A stretch of DNA of 64,000 bases from Francisella salimarina (GTDB taxonomy: Bacteria > Pseudomonadota > Gammaproteobacteria > Francisellales > Francisellaceae). Under the pieces are notes generated by a model. That model was not told the DNA's origin. It did not search any database and saw only the letters and a program-made list of their open reading frames with translations. Location: assembly GCF_007923265.1 (NCBI RefSeq), contig NZ_VOJA01000004.1, positions 62,001-126,000 of the forward strand, given 5' to 3'. Of this stretch, positions 1-10,350 are shown in pieces; the first letter of the stretch is position 1, and every line of letters begins with the position of its first letter. Made by a program: the position numbers and the translations under genes.

Positions 1-2
1 CA

Positions 3-221
3 AAAGCTATTATTGTAGCAAACGCCTTGGCTAGCAACATATTCGAAAATAAATTTCCCCTTGACTACAATAAAATATTAGGCTGTCATATAATGAGTAT
101 AAGAGGAGTTAAGACCCCAGTATTTTTAGCCTCAATGCTTACAGGTCAAAGAGCAATGGACAATTATTCCTTTCAGAGGTTAACCTGGCATATAAATCAC
201 GTTTTAAATAAATGGAAATAA
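3..221 (+). CDS. C-terminal end of an unrecognised protein (5' truncated)
   Basis: This reading frame is open from the left edge of the window, so the start lies outside it. A TTG at 27 is in frame but has no ribosome binding site in view, and the codons before it are also open, so I treat it as internal. About 72 residues are visible, ending in NHVLNKWK and a TAA stop. The fragment has no signal sequence, membrane helix or motif that I recognise. It converges on pepN, with 55 bases between the stop codons. That a real gene ends here is supported by the open frame and the clean convergent spacing; the function is unknown. Confidence 0.6.
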   Translation, partial: KAIIVANALASNIFENKFPLDYNKILGCHIMSIRGVKTPVFLASMLTGQRAMDNYSFQRLTWHINHVLNKWK

Positions 222-276
222 CAAACTAATCTGTTTATCTACTTTATAAAGACAAGTTGATAATAAATATAAAAAG

Positions 277-2853
277 CTACATCTCCAAACTCTTACTAAC
301 GATTTCAAAGACATTTTTACTAGGATTTGAAGCTTTGATTTTCTCAAGAGCCTGTTTCATCATAGTTTGTCTATCAGAGTCATAGCGTTTCCAGCTCATA
401 AGATTACGAGCCATTCTAGCTGCAACTTGATGATTAAATTTATCAAGCTCTAGCACAGTATCAGCCATAAATGCATATCCTAAACCATCTTTGCGATGAT
501 ATTGTGAGAAATTAGCACCAAAACCACCTACTAGCGAATAAACTTTATTAGGGTTTTTCGCATTATATGCAGGATGATTAACTAAGCTTTTGACTATATC
601 TAAAGCTGACTCATGAGATATTTGAGCTTGGGATAGTAGCCATTTATTTACTACTAGGTCCTCATGTTTCCAGCGGTTATAAAACTCTTTGATAGCATTA
701 TCACGAACTTGTTTATCATTAGACTTTAGCAATACTGAAAATGCAGTTTGTTGATCTGTCATATTATCAGCATTATCAAATAGTTGTTGTGCTAGCTTTG
801 TACCCTGACTTACCTCACTAGCATTCATCAGATAACTCAAGCAGATACCTTTTAGCTTTCTTTTAGCAATTTGCTCAGCTGATAAGCTATACGGCTTATT
901 ATCATTACATTGTTGATATACCTCTAACCAATCATCTTTTAATTTATCTGCTAGCTGATTTATGACTTTTTTGCGAGAGTTGACAATATCATCAACCATA
1001 ATTGTCGGCATTGCTTCAGCAATTGTAGACTCTGTTGGTATCATTAGAGCATCACTAATTAAGGCTTTATCTAAATCTTTATCATGTAAAATTGATTTAA
1101 AAGCATTTAAAAAATCTGTATCTACATCGGCGTTGTTTAATATCATTTTAGTAGCTAATTGCTGTAAAGAGTCCCAACGATTAAAAGCATTATTATCATA
1201 CTTAACGATATGTAATAGCTCTGATTCAGCACGTTCATGCTCAACCTTAACAGGTGCCGAAAAATCTCTAAATAAAGAAGCTACTGGCTTTGCAGTAATA
1301 TTTTCAAAAGTATAGGTTTGCTTTTGCTCTGTTAGCTCAATAACTTGCTCGGCGATATTTTCACCTTCTGGAGTGATAAGGCCCATACTAACTGGTATAT
1401 GAAGAGCTTGTTTTTCTTTTTGATCTGCTGTTGGCGGAGTAGTTTGCTCTAATGTTAGACTATAAATTTGATTTTCTGCATCGTAGTTTTCTGTAACTTT
1501 AATACTTGGCGTACCTGATTGAGCATACCATCTCTTAAACAAACTAAAATCACGATTATTAGCATCTGCCATAGCATTTACAAAATCATCACAAGTAACA
1601 GCTTGTCCATCATGTCTTTCAAAGTATAGTTTCATACCTTTTTGGAAGCCTTCTTCGCCTAGTAAGGTATGAATCATACGAATTATCTCAGCACCTTTAT
1701 GATACACCGTTACAGTATAGAAATTATTCATCTCAATGTAAGACTCTGGGCGGATAGGGTGAGACATCGGACTAGCATCTTCAGCAAATTGAGCACTTCT
1801 AATAATACGTACATCATCAATTCTTTTAACATCTCTAGAGTTTAAATCAGAAGTAAACTCTTGGTCTCTAAATACAGTCAAGCCTTCTTTTAAGCTAAGC
1901 TGGAACCAGTCTCTACAAGTAACTCTATCGCCTGTCCAATTATGAAAATATTCATGTCCCACTACACTTTGTACCAACTCAAAATCTTTATCTGTAGCAG
2001 TCTTATCACTAGCCATAATATATTTGGTATTAAAGATGTTTAATCCTTTATTCTCCATTGCACCAGCATTAAAATCAGGCACGGCTACAATCATAAAAGT
2101 ATCTAAGTCATACTCTAAGCTAAACCTATCCTCATCCCATTTCATTGAATCTTTGACAGCTTGCATTGCATAGTGACATTTATCAACATCTTGTTTAAAA
2201 GCGTATATTTCTAAGCTCACTTTTCGGTTAGACTTTGTAACATAAGTATCTCTAATACTTGCTAAATCTCCAGCAACTAGGGCAAATAAATAGCAAGGCT
2301 TCTTAAAAGGGTCTTTCCATACTGCAAAATGCTGAGTATCTGAAATATCTCCAGACTCAACTTTATCGCCATTTGATAAAATTACTGGATATTTTTGCTT
2401 GTCTGCTATTATTTTGACTGTATAAGAAGACATCACATCTGGTCTATCTAGATAGTAAGTAATTTTTCTAAATCCAGTTGCCTCACATTGAGTACAAAAC
2501 ACCCCTCCAGACTTGTATAAGCCTTCTAGAGATGTATTAGCCTCAGGATTAATCTCTACCACTGTTTCTAATACAAACTTTTCTGGAGCATCATCTATGA
2601 TTAATTGGTTTTCATTAACTATAAAATCTGTATTTGATAGCTCTTTATTATCCATTTTTATAGATAATAGTTTTAGATTATTACCATCTAAAACCAGTGT
2701 GTTATTTTCACGATTTGCTGGATTAGCTACTATATGTAAATTTGCTGTCACTCTAGTTTTTGACTCATCAAGTTCAAATTTTAGATGTGTTTCATTTATA
2801 AGATAATTACTTGGCTTGTAGTCTTTTAAATATTTAATTTCTGGTTGATTCAT
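277..2853 (-). CDS. pepN: Aminopeptidase N (M1 zinc metallopeptidase)
   Basis: An 858-residue M1-family aminopeptidase that removes N-terminal residues from peptides in the cytoplasm. The exopeptidase motif GAMEN is at residues 264-268. The zinc site HEYFH is at 300-304, with the third ligand E323 nineteen residues after the last His, giving the expected HExxH-x18-E pattern. A downstream VYHKG stretch probably carries the transition-state tyrosine. The length and the long helical C-terminal half fit the gammaproteobacterial PepN type. No signal peptide is present. The gene appears to be transcribed alone: trpCF upstream is separated by 122 bases of A+T-rich sequence, and the gene to its 3' side is convergent. 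Confidence 0.97.
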   Translation of the reverse strand: MNQPEIKYLKDYKPSNYLINETHLKFELDESKTRVTANLHIVANPANRENNTLVLDGNNLKLLSIKMDNKELSNTDFIVNENQLIIDDAPEKFVLETVVEINPEANTSLEGLYKSGGVFCTQCEATGFRKITYYLDRPDVMSSYTVKIIADKQKYPVILSNGDKVESGDISDTQHFAVWKDPFKKPCYLFALVAGDLASIRDTYVTKSNRKVSLEIYAFKQDVDKCHYAMQAVKDSMKWDEDRFSLEYDLDTFMIVAVPDFNAGAMENKGLNIFNTKYIMASDKTATDKDFELVQSVVGHEYFHNWTGDRVTCRDWFQLSLKEGLTVFRDQEFTSDLNSRDVKRIDDVRIIRSAQFAEDASPMSHPIRPESYIEMNNFYTVTVYHKGAEIIRMIHTLLGEEGFQKGMKLYFERHDGQAVTCDDFVNAMADANNRDFSLFKRWYAQSGTPSIKVTENYDAENQIYSLTLEQTTPPTADQKEKQALHIPVSMGLITPEGENIAEQVIELTEQKQTYTFENITAKPVASLFRDFSAPVKVEHERAESELLHIVKYDNNAFNRWDSLQQLATKMILNNADVDTDFLNAFKSILHDKDLDKALISDALMIPTESTIAEAMPTIMVDDIVNSRKKVINQLADKLKDDWLEVYQQCNDNKPYSLSAEQIAKRKLKGICLSYLMNASEVSQGTKLAQQLFDNADNMTDQQTAFSVLLKSNDKQVRDNAIKEFYNRWKHEDLVVNKWLLSQAQISHESALDIVKSLVNHPAYNAKNPNKVYSLVGGFGANFSQYHRKDGLGYAFMADTVLELDKFNHQVAARMARNLMSWKRYDSDRQTMMKQALEKIKASNPSKNVFEIVSKSLEM

Positions 2854-2975
2854 AGTTAGGGTGTATTAGATATTTTTATTTAGAATAGCAGTAGCTAAAT
2901 ATTGTTGCAATTATATATACTAACTATGAATTACTTTTAATACTTATAAGTTAAAATAAAGTGTGAAATAAGATG

Positions 2976-4337
2976 CTAGTAGTCTCTTATAACCTCAAAA
3001 ACTTCTTTTAATTTCTGCTGATCTTTTTGTCCTGGCTCAGATTCTACTCCAGAATTAATATCATAAGCAGAACATCTTAGCTCTATTGCTTTTGCTATAT
3101 TTTTAGGATTCAGACCACCAGCAAGTATTATATTTTTTCTATCTTTGATAAGACTCCAATCAAAAGCTTTACCAGTACCACCTGATTTACCATCTACTTG
3201 AGCATCCAATAAGTGATAATCTACATTAGCAAAAAACTCTGGGACAGTTTTGTCAATTCCATAAGCTTTCCATATCTGACAGTTTCTATGTAGTTTTGAT
3301 TTTAGTGCATCTATATATTCTTGATTTTCGTCACCATGTAACTGCACTGCACTAAGTTTCAAACCATAAGCAGTATTTACAACATCTTCAATACTAGCAT
3401 TAGCAAATACACCTACATAGTTTAATCTAACTTTTTTAGTTATTTGTTTTGCCATGGCAAAATCTACACAGCGAGGAGATTTCTCTACAAATATAAATCC
3501 TCCATACACCGCTCCTGCATTATATGCTTTTTTCGCATTTTCTACAGAGGTAAGACCACAAACCTTATTAAAACCATATACAAGCTTTCTAACTGCAAGT
3601 TCTAGATTGCGTTCACTCATAATAGAACTACCTATCAAAAAGCCATTAACATAATTTCTTAAATCACGGATTTCTTGATTTTTATAAATTCCTGATTCTG
3701 AAATAATAATTGTTCCTTTAGGTATTTTTGGCGCCAAAAGACGCGTAGTATTTAGATCAATAGAAAGATCTCTTAGATTACGATTATTAATACCTATAAC
3801 TTTTGCTTTGAGTTTGATAGCTCTTTCAAGTTCTTCTTCATTACTAACTTCAGTTAAGATACCCATACCAAGACGATTAGCTACTTTTGCTAGTTTCTTA
3901 TACTCATTATCATCTAATACCGAAAGCATCAGTAACACTGCATCAGCTTGATAATGCCTCGCTAAATATATTTGATACTCATCTATAATAAAATCTTTAC
4001 AAAGTATAGGTTGAGTTACTTGCTTTCTAACAATCTCTAGATTTGCAAAGCTACCCATAAAAAATTCTTCATCTGTAAGTACAGATATTACATTTACGTA
4101 ATTTTTATATACTGCTGCTATTTCATTTAGATCAAATTTTTTACGGATAACTCCTTTAGAAGGAGATCCTTTTTTACACTCTAGAATAAATACTGCTTTG
4201 TCTGATTCTAAAGCCTGATAAAAATCTCTATCTGTTTTGATAACTTCTTTTTTGAATACATCTAGTGGAAATAATCTTTTTTTTGCAAAAAGCCAATTTC
4301 TTTTTGCTTCAACTATCTTAGCTAATATAGTTTCCAT
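2976..4337 (-). CDS. trpCF: Fused indole-3-glycerol phosphate synthase / phosphoribosylanthranilate isomerase
   Basis: A 453-residue bifunctional enzyme catalysing two consecutive steps of tryptophan synthesis. The TrpC barrel covers about residues 1-252 and includes ECKKGSPSKG at 53-62 with its catalytic lysine. The TrpF barrel starts near residue 257 with KVCGLT, whose Cys260 is in the position of the catalytic cysteine; a DAQVDGKSGGTG stretch follows near the C-terminus. The domain order and length match the enterobacterial-type TrpCF fusion. It lies in the same direction as trpEGD but is separated from trpD by three non-trp genes and from its immediate upstream neighbour by 92 bases, so it may have its own promoter or depend on read-through. 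Confidence 0.95.
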   Translation of the reverse strand: METILAKIVEAKRNWLFAKKRLFPLDVFKKEVIKTDRDFYQALESDKAVFILECKKGSPSKGVIRKKFDLNEIAAVYKNYVNVISVLTDEEFFMGSFANLEIVRKQVTQPILCKDFIIDEYQIYLARHYQADAVLLMLSVLDDNEYKKLAKVANRLGMGILTEVSNEEELERAIKLKAKVIGINNRNLRDLSIDLNTTRLLAPKIPKGTIIISESGIYKNQEIRDLRNYVNGFLIGSSIMSERNLELAVRKLVYGFNKVCGLTSVENAKKAYNAGAVYGGFIFVEKSPRCVDFAMAKQITKKVRLNYVGVFANASIEDVVNTAYGLKLSAVQLHGDENQEYIDALKSKLHRNCQIWKAYGIDKTVPEFFANVDYHLLDAQVDGKSGGTGKAFDWSLIKDRKNIILAGGLNPKNIAKAIELRCSAYDINSGVESEPGQKDQQKLKEVFEVIRDY

Positions 4338-4429
4338 AATACTTATTATTTATATAATTTTATGAAGTATTTTAAACGAAAAAAGAATAAAAGTTGAATT
4401 TTTCTGTACTTTGTTGATCTGAAGCTTAT

Positions 4430-4843
4430 TTATTTTAAATATTCGACATTAACTTCAGCATAATCTTTAATAGGATTATATCTATCAAAATCTGCTTTAT
4501 AAGCTCTCTTTTTAGAATTATCTGCCCAAATTTGTTGCCATTTATCAATAATAGCATCAGGTAGCTCGCCTTCAACACGGTACGTTTGATGGTTAAGCTC
4601 AATTTGCACAGAATTTAACCCTGTTGGTACCTCAAAAGACTCAGCCACCTCATAACCTATCAAAAGAGTATATGGAGCCGTATGATCGCCTTCATAGCCA
4701 TAATAAACAGATATTATATCCTGAGATATATTTTGACCATTAAGATACTCTAATACCTCACTATTAAAGAAAAGCTCCCAAGCTTCTTCAAGCAAATCTT
4801 CCCTATCATTAGAAACTTTTGATGCTACACCTACTACTTTCAT
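4430..4843 (-). CDS. GyrI-like / AraC-type effector-binding domain protein
   Basis: A 137-residue protein that looks like a stand-alone effector-binding domain of the GyrI/AraC-E type. Such domains bind small drug-like molecules or protein partners, either fused to AraC-family regulators or as single-domain proteins. The supporting pattern runs along the whole length: YYGYEGD in the middle, LLIGYEV, a P-x-GL turn, VEGELPDAI, a WQQIW helix and a final DFDRYNP. There is no DNA-binding domain, so it is not a regulator by itself. It starts 4 bases after msrA ends and belongs to the cluster lying between trpD and trpCF. The ligand cannot be told from the sequence. Confidence 0.72.
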   Translation of the reverse strand: MKVVGVASKVSNDREDLLEEAWELFFNSEVLEYLNGQNISQDIISVYYGYEGDHTAPYTLLIGYEVAESFEVPTGLNSVQIELNHQTYRVEGELPDAIIDKWQQIWADNSKKRAYKADFDRYNPIKDYAEVNVEYLK

Positions 4844-4847
4844 TTTA

Positions 4848-5534
4848 CTATCTTGTTAAACATTCAGCATAGCTAGATGGTATATTAAAAGGTGTTATAT
4901 TACTATATTTCCAATCTATATTTTGCCAAACTTTATTTACTGTTACATCACGACCACATCCTGTACGATAATAACAATATCTTTTAGGGTTTTTATGATG
5001 ATAATTTTGATGATAACTTTCTGCTTTATAAAAATGTGTAGATGGTAAAATTTGGGTATATACAGGTTGATTATGCTTTTTAAATTCTGCTTTTAATTTT
5101 TTAGTAACATCTTCAGCAACCTGTTTTTGTTTATCATCGCTATAATATATAGCTGATTGATATTGCTCACCTTTATCACAAAACTGTCCTTTAGAATCTG
5201 TAGGATCTATACGACGATAAAAATACTCTACTAAATCTTGATAACTAATTTTAGTAGGATCATATACAACCTCTACTGATTCTTTGTAGTTTGTAATACC
5301 TGCAGATACTGTTTTATAAGTAGGATCTTTTTGCAAACCACCGTCATAACCAGAAATAATTTTTATAATACCATCATGGCTTAAATCTTGATGTTTTTGC
5401 ATATATTCAAAATCTGATTCTAAACACCAAAAACAACCACCTGCAAATACAGCTTTTTGATATTTAGTATCACTATCAGCTGAAAAACCTAAACTACAAG
5501 ATAATATCGATAAACTATATATTATTTTTTTCAT
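4848..5534 (-). CDS. msrA: Peptide-methionine (S)-S-oxide reductase, exported
   Basis: A 228-residue MsrA that reduces the S form of methionine sulfoxide in proteins. The active-site motif GGCFWC is at residues 32-37, with nucleophile Cys34; the conserved Y-x-GG-GYDGG region and the YHQNYH stretch are also present. The first about 19 residues form a signal peptide, so this copy probably works in the periplasm rather than the cytoplasm. A cysteine near the C-terminus (AECLTR) could be the resolving residue. It begins 2 bases after the upstream Ntn hydrolase gene ends and is followed after 4 bases by the effector-binding protein, so the three are almost certainly co-transcribed. Confidence 0.95.
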   Translation of the reverse strand: MKKIIYSLSILSCSLGFSADSDTKYQKAVFAGGCFWCLESDFEYMQKHQDLSHDGIIKIISGYDGGLQKDPTYKTVSAGITNYKESVEVVYDPTKISYQDLVEYFYRRIDPTDSKGQFCDKGEQYQSAIYYSDDKQKQVAEDVTKKLKAEFKKHNQPVYTQILPSTHFYKAESYHQNYHHKNPKRYCYYRTGCGRDVTVNKVWQNIDWKYSNITPFNIPSSYAECLTR

Positions 5535-5536
5535 GG

Positions 5537-6895
5537 TTATTGTCCATTATAATTTTGATACATCTTATGATATTTATAATAAAATTCATCTTTATCAACA
5601 ATAATATCATTATTTTTATGCTCTTCCCAAAAGCATTTATTTAGTTTTATAGTAGCTCTATTGTACGGTTGTGCTGGAGAAGTAATTTCAACAAATATAT
5701 ATGGAACTTCTATTCCTGTGGTATTGTCTTTAATAAAACTAACAACATATTTTGCTCTACTACTTTCTCTAGAAACAGCCATATTAGATGACATAGTATA
5801 GCCATCTAAATCATATTTACTTGGATTATATATATCATTTAAGAACATAATAGCTAACTCTCTAGAGTATCCATTTTTATCATTAACCAATTTTGATATT
5901 TGCTCTGAATTTTTGAGCAAAGTATCTAAAGAGTCATAACGAGATATAGATTCTGGGGGAACAAAATATGTATGTTTTTGTAAATCTAGAGAGGTTATAG
6001 AGTTAGTTTCAATTAGATAATCATTCGATTTTTTAATTTTATAATCGAGTTTTAAGTTATTATAAGCTATCAATTTAGCAACTTGATCTGCAAAGTAATA
6101 ACTTGCCAAATTTGAATAATTATTTTTAAAGCTTGTTCTTCCAATATAACTACAGATAAATTGATTAGACATAAATACTTTATTATAAATACCTACCATG
6201 TCTTTATTAAATCCTTTACCGTACATATTATTCAAAATACTTATGCACTTCTTATTTTCCTGGAAATCTTGATAACCACTTATTTTTAATGATTTAAAGT
6301 ATGTTTTTTTTACAGTATTAGGGTTTGATATTACAATCTCTACAACCTCATAAATATCTTTTTTATTTTTATTATGTTGCGCAAATGATAATAACATAGG
6401 AACAGCAAAAGGCTCTTGTTCAGTACTTTTATTATTAAAATTATAAACAGCTTGTTTAATTATTTTATTTACATCATTTAATGTAGCAGCGTTACTAATT
6501 AAATATCTATTAAACTTATCAGCCATATTTATAATAGAAGGAGTATATTCAGATAAATTATCGCCTGTACTTCCTAACTGTGAACTATCATAGTTATAAC
6601 TCATAGACAAATTTTTTTCATTTGTTCCTGTAGAGAAAATATTTGGATCTGGTTGAGATTGGCTATATTGTAAAGAAATATATTTATAACCTTTTTTTGG
6701 TACATGAAAAACTACATTTTCTTGCCTTAAAAAATAATATGTTGAATCGTATCTATTAAAAGTTACGTCTCTACTTTTAGCAAAAACATAATTATTTTTG
6801 CCATTATTTTTAATAAAAACTGTACATGTATATCCAGAGCTTATCATTAATACTCCTAATATACAAATTCCTAATTTTTTGATTTTATTTATCAT
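5537..6895 (-). CDS. Exported Ntn amide hydrolase, choloylglycine hydrolase-like
   Basis: A 452-residue protein with a signal peptide (about residues 1-23) followed at once by Cys24 in [11 protein letters not shown]. In the choloylglycine hydrolase / penicillin acylase class of N-terminal nucleophile hydrolases the catalytic Cys becomes the mature N-terminus, and a nearby arginine follows; here it is in AKSRDVTF. Family members cleave linear amide bonds, for example in bile salts, penicillin V or N-acyl signals. The real substrate cannot be inferred. The start overlaps the end of trpD by 11 bases and msrA follows after 2 bases, so it is part of the trp transcript. The Cys could instead be a lipidation site, but the residues before it do not form a good lipobox. 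Confidence 0.75.
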   Translation of the reverse strand: MINKIKKLGICILGVLMISSGYTCTVFIKNNGKNNYVFAKSRDVTFNRYDSTYYFLRQENVVFHVPKKGYKYISLQYSQSQPDPNIFSTGTNEKNLSMSYNYDSSQLGSTGDNLSEYTPSIINMADKFNRYLISNAATLNDVNKIIKQAVYNFNNKSTEQEPFAVPMLLSFAQHNKNKKDIYEVVEIVISNPNTVKKTYFKSLKISGYQDFQENKKCISILNNMYGKGFNKDMVGIYNKVFMSNQFICSYIGRTSFKNNYSNLASYYFADQVAKLIAYNNLKLDYKIKKSNDYLIETNSITSLDLQKHTYFVPPESISRYDSLDTLLKNSEQISKLVNDKNGYSRELAIMFLNDIYNPSKYDLDGYTMSSNMAVSRESSRAKYVVSFIKDNTTGIEVPYIFVEITSPAQPYNRATIKLNKCFWEEHKNNDIIVDKDEFYYKYHKMYQNYNGQ

Positions 6896-7895
6896 AATTT
6901 ATAACGTGTTGTAATGTATCAAAACATTTGCCTGATTTTATAAGCTCTAATACTTCTTGAGTATTTTGTTTTAAATCATCCTTATCATAAAGTTTCATAA
7001 GCATAGCTACATTTACAGCTACCGCAGCATTATGCGCTTGTTTACCCTTACCTTGAAGTATTTGCTTTATAATCTCTCTATTTTGCTCTGGTAATCCACC
7101 TTCAAGATCTTTGATTGCATATGTATCTATACCAAAATCTACAGGAGAAACTTTATATTCCGTTATTTGATTATTTTGTATTTCAGCGACATAAGTATCA
7201 TCATGTATTGCTACTTCATCTAAGCCACTACCGTATACTACAACTGCTCTATCAATTCCAAGATTAATTAGAGTTTTTGCCATTGGCAAAATTAAATCTT
7301 TTGAGTAAACTCCTATCACAACCTTATTTGGTCTAGCTGGGTTTATCAAAGGTCCTAAAATATTAAAAATAGTCCTTGTTTTTAAGATAGCTCTAGCCTC
7401 TTTTATATACCTAAAACCTCCACTATAAAATGGCGCAAATAAAAATCCAAGATTATATAGTTCTAAACATTCTTTTGTTTGCTGTGGTGATAACTCTATA
7501 TTGACACCAAAAGATTCTAAAAGATCAAAAGAACCTGATTTACTTGATACACTTCGACCACCATGTTTAGCAACTTTATAACCAGCTGCCGCTGCAACAA
7601 TCGCAGCTGTTGTAGAAATATTAATAGTATTAAACCCATCTCCACCAGTCCCAACTATTCCAGCTAAATCTCCATTTATTTTTGGAAACTCTTTTGTATT
7701 ATCAAGTAGAGCTTCTACTGCGGCTGCTATTTCTGTCGAAGTTTCTTGTTTTAGTTTAAGAGCTATTAATATACTAGTTTGTAAAGGTAACTCTATTTGA
7801 CCTTTGATAAAATAATCAAAAAGCTGATAACTTTCTTCATAATTAAGATCTTCTGAATTAAATAATTTTTCGACAATATCTCTTAAACTAATCAT
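6885..7895 (-). CDS. trpD: Anthranilate phosphoribosyltransferase
   Basis: TrpD joins anthranilate to phosphoribosyl pyrophosphate, the second step of tryptophan synthesis. The glycine-rich PRPP loop [14 protein letters not shown], the KHGGRSVSS segment and the NILGPLINP stretch are all present. I chose the ATG at 7895 ([10 protein letters not shown], 336 residues) because it overlaps the trpG stop as ATGA, the usual sign of translational coupling; an upstream in-frame ATG at 7907 would lie inside trpG and add only four residues. TrpD here is a separate protein, not fused to TrpG as in enterobacteria. Confidence 0.95.
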   Translation of the reverse strand: MISLRDIVEKLFNSEDLNYEESYQLFDYFIKGQIELPLQTSILIALKLKQETSTEIAAAVEALLDNTKEFPKINGDLAGIVGTGGDGFNTINISTTAAIVAAAAGYKVAKHGGRSVSSKSGSFDLLESFGVNIELSPQQTKECLELYNLGFLFAPFYSGGFRYIKEARAILKTRTIFNILGPLINPARPNKVVIGVYSKDLILPMAKTLINLGIDRAVVVYGSGLDEVAIHDDTYVAEIQNNQITEYKVSPVDFGIDTYAIKDLEGGLPEQNREIIKQILQGKGKQAHNAAVAVNVAMLMKLYDKDDLKQNTQEVLELIKSGKCFDTLQHVINYDK

Positions 7896-8470
7896 TGCTG
7901 TACCCATCTAACTATATTATCTAAGAGTTTAGAACCATGTATAGTCATTATTGATTCAGGATGAAACTGTAAACCACAGACCTTATTTTTATCATCTACT
8001 ACAGCCATTACCAAATCATTAACTTCCGCTACAGTTTCGAGGCCAGTTGGTACTTTAATAACTACTAAAGAATGATACCTAGCCACACTCAATGGTGATT
8101 CCAAACCTTCAAAAATACCATGCTTTATAAATTTAACTTTAGCAGTTTTACCATGAACAATTTCGTTAGCATGAGATACTATACCACCATAAGCTTCAAC
8201 TATAGCTTGATGACCTAAACATATTCCTATAATTGGTACCTTACCTTTAATAACTGATATAAGATCAACTATACATCCTGCACTTGCAGGATTGCCAGGA
8301 CCAGGCGATATCACAACTATAGGATTATCAGTTGAGTTAATTTTATCCAAAAGAACTTCCAGATATAAATTATTTCTGAATACTTCGACATTATTTCCTA
8401 GAACTCTAAATTCATCCACCAAGTTATAAGAAAATGAATCAAAATTATCTATAAATATAATATTAGCCAT
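7892..8470 (-). CDS. trpG: Anthranilate synthase component II (glutamine amidotransferase)
   Basis: A 192-residue class I glutamine amidotransferase that supplies ammonia to TrpE for anthranilate formation. It shows the N-terminal DNFDSFSYN motif, the oxyanion PGPGNP motif near residue 57, the nucleophile Cys84 in GICLGHQ and the catalytic pair in FHPES near the C-terminus. It could also serve as PabA, since such subunits are sometimes shared, but its place between trpE and trpD argues for TrpG. Three bases separate it from trpE, and it overlaps trpD by four. Confidence 0.95.
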   Translation of the reverse strand: MANIIFIDNFDSFSYNLVDEFRVLGNNVEVFRNNLYLEVLLDKINSTDNPIVVISPGPGNPASAGCIVDLISVIKGKVPIIGICLGHQAIVEAYGGIVSHANEIVHGKTAKVKFIKHGIFEGLESPLSVARYHSLVVIKVPTGLETVAEVNDLVMAVVDDKNKVCGLQFHPESIMTIHGSKLLDNIVRWVQQ

Positions 8471-8473
8471 TAA

Positions 8474-10018
8474 CTACACTCCATGTACATTTTTGATAGC
8501 TGATATTACAGCTTGTGCTTTTGTTCTAGTTTCATCAGCTTCTGCTATAGGTATAGAATCCAATACCACACCTGCACCTGCTTGAACCTCTGCCACTTCA
8601 TCTTCAACATATGCAGAACGTATAACTATGCAACTATCTAAATCACCATACCCATTAAAATAACCAATAGCTCCGCCATATCCACCTCTAGTCTGTTTTT
8701 CGACTTCTGATATTAACTGCATTGCTTTTATCTTTGGTGCACCTGTTAATGTACCCATATTCATAGAAGCCTGATAAGCATGCAAAGCATCCAAATCATC
8801 AGCAAGTTGACCTACTACTCTAGAGACCAAATGCATAACATGACTATATCTATCAACCTTTAAAAGATCAGCAACATAGCGAGTACCAGTTTTAGATATC
8901 CTTGCAACATCATTACGTGCTAAATCTACCAACATCATATGCTCTGCATTTTCTTTAGCATCTAATCTAAGCTCTAGCTCAATCCTACTATCTAAATCTG
9001 CATTAATACTACCATCTGGATTTTTTGCTCTTCTACGTGTGCCTGCTATAGGATATATTTCTACTTGATTCGTAGATTTTTGATATTTTAAGGCACTTTC
9101 TGGCGATGCTCCAAAAATAATAAAATCTTCATCTTGCATATAAAACATATACGGGCTAGGATTTGTACGTTTAAGCTCTTTATAAACTTCCAAAGAATTT
9201 TGACATGGCAAAAAGAAACTTCTTGAAGGTACAACTTGGAATATATCACCATTTATAATATGTGATTTTAGTTTATCTACTACACCACAAAAATCTCTAT
9301 CACTTATTGATTCTTTAGGTTCTAAATTGCTAAATTTTTCAACTTTTAACTCTATATCATTATTTATATTTTGCTTAATTACAGCAACGCTATCCTCTAG
9401 TTCTGATATTGTTTGATGTCCAAAGCTATTAACTTGTATAAATGTATTTTTTTCTTGATGATCACTTACAAGTATTGTATCAGCTAAATAAAATACATAG
9501 TCTGGACATTTATTCTTACGTTTTACTTGACCTATTTCTTCAAAACTACCAACAACATCATAAGCAAATAAACCAGCCAAAAAAATACTAAATTCATTAT
9601 CTATTTCAAAACTATCTTTTATAATTCTTAGAGCATCAAAAACTGACTGTTTTTTTAATTTTTGATGTTCATTAAATTGATAATCTTTTATTGATTTAAA
9701 AGTTAATATTAATTGTTTGTTATCATATTTATATTCAATATCATCTTTGATGTTTTTTTGTATCTCTTTTAGTGCATATTCACCATTTTTGGACAATGGT
9801 TTCATAAAAACTTTGTTTTCAATACAAGCTATACGTAAGGCACTATTTAGTACCAAAATACTTTTGAGTTTATCTTTTGTATCTATTTCTGCTGATTCTA
9901 ACAATATAGTATTTTTTTTGTTAGTACATAAATTAGCAAAACATCTATTTAAATCTTCTTGATAATCTAAATTATAGATATGTGATGCTAAAAATTTTTC
10001 TGGCTTTTTTATTGACAT
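8474..10018 (-). CDS. trpE: Anthranilate synthase component I
   Basis: A 514-residue chorismate-binding enzyme that converts chorismate to anthranilate with ammonia from TrpG. The N-terminal LLES motif (residues 39-42), part of the tryptophan feedback site in TrpE proteins, is intact, so allosteric inhibition is expected. The catalytic C-terminal half carries PIAGTRRR, DLARNDV, SRVVGQL and the GTLTGAPK motif. The ATG directly follows the trpR stop (TAAATG), so trpR and trpE are translated back to back from one message. Confidence 0.96.
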   Translation of the reverse strand: MSIKKPEKFLASHIYNLDYQEDLNRCFANLCTNKKNTILLESAEIDTKDKLKSILVLNSALRIACIENKVFMKPLSKNGEYALKEIQKNIKDDIEYKYDNKQLILTFKSIKDYQFNEHQKLKKQSVFDALRIIKDSFEIDNEFSIFLAGLFAYDVVGSFEEIGQVKRKNKCPDYVFYLADTILVSDHQEKNTFIQVNSFGHQTISELEDSVAVIKQNINNDIELKVEKFSNLEPKESISDRDFCGVVDKLKSHIINGDIFQVVPSRSFFLPCQNSLEVYKELKRTNPSPYMFYMQDEDFIIFGASPESALKYQKSTNQVEIYPIAGTRRRAKNPDGSINADLDSRIELELRLDAKENAEHMMLVDLARNDVARISKTGTRYVADLLKVDRYSHVMHLVSRVVGQLADDLDALHAYQASMNMGTLTGAPKIKAMQLISEVEKQTRGGYGGAIGYFNGYGDLDSCIVIRSAYVEDEVAEVQAGAGVVLDSIPIAEADETRTKAQAVISAIKNVHGV

Positions 10019-10306
10019 TTAATCACCTTTTATATTATCAGAGAATATTTCTTTTACTCTTTTAGAACAATCTTTTAGAGCGTTAGAACATCTTGTAACT
10101 GTACAAATACTTATACCTACTTCCTTAGATATTTCTCTTTGTGATTTTTCTTTTTTTAATAACTCTTTTGTCAAAAGAACTCTTTTATTTAATTGCTCTT
10201 TTTCTTCTTTAGTTAATAAAAAATCACAAATAATATCAATATCTTTGGAATCTGAAGTTTCAGATAAGATATTTACTAATTGTTGCCATCCTTTATTTGA
10301 ATTCAT
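10019..10306 (-). CDS. trpR: Trp operon repressor
   Basis: A 95-residue all-helical protein of the TrpR family, which binds operator DNA when loaded with tryptophan. The LLTKEEKEQLNKRV segment and the following SQREISKEVGISICTVTRCSNAL helix-turn-helix match the family closely. It is the first gene of the operon and is followed directly by trpE, so the repressor is made from the operon it probably controls. In E. coli trpR is a distant single gene, so this arrangement gives autoregulation of the whole operon. A palindrome about 25 bases upstream of the start is the likely operator. Confidence 0.93.
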   Translation of the reverse strand: MNSNKGWQQLVNILSETSDSKDIDIICDFLLTKEEKEQLNKRVLLTKELLKKEKSQREISKEVGISICTVTRCSNALKDCSKRVKEIFSDNIKGD

Positions 10307-10330
10307 AAAAAAATATCTTTAATGTAATTG

Positions 10331-10350
10331 TGTAATGGTACATCATTACA
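10331..10350 (-). promoter_or_regulatory. Candidate TrpR operator upstream of trpR-trpEGD
   Basis: The 20 bases TGTAATGGTACATCATTACA have perfect 7-base arms (TGTAATG / CATTACA) around GTACAT. The TGTA...TACA outline resembles the enterobacterial TrpR boxes. On the minus strand a TTGTTA at 10358-10363 and a TACCAT at 10335-10340 lie 17 bases apart, which would put a weak -10 inside the palindrome, as expected for a repressed promoter. The palindrome is visible; its role is inferred from position. Confidence 0.62.
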
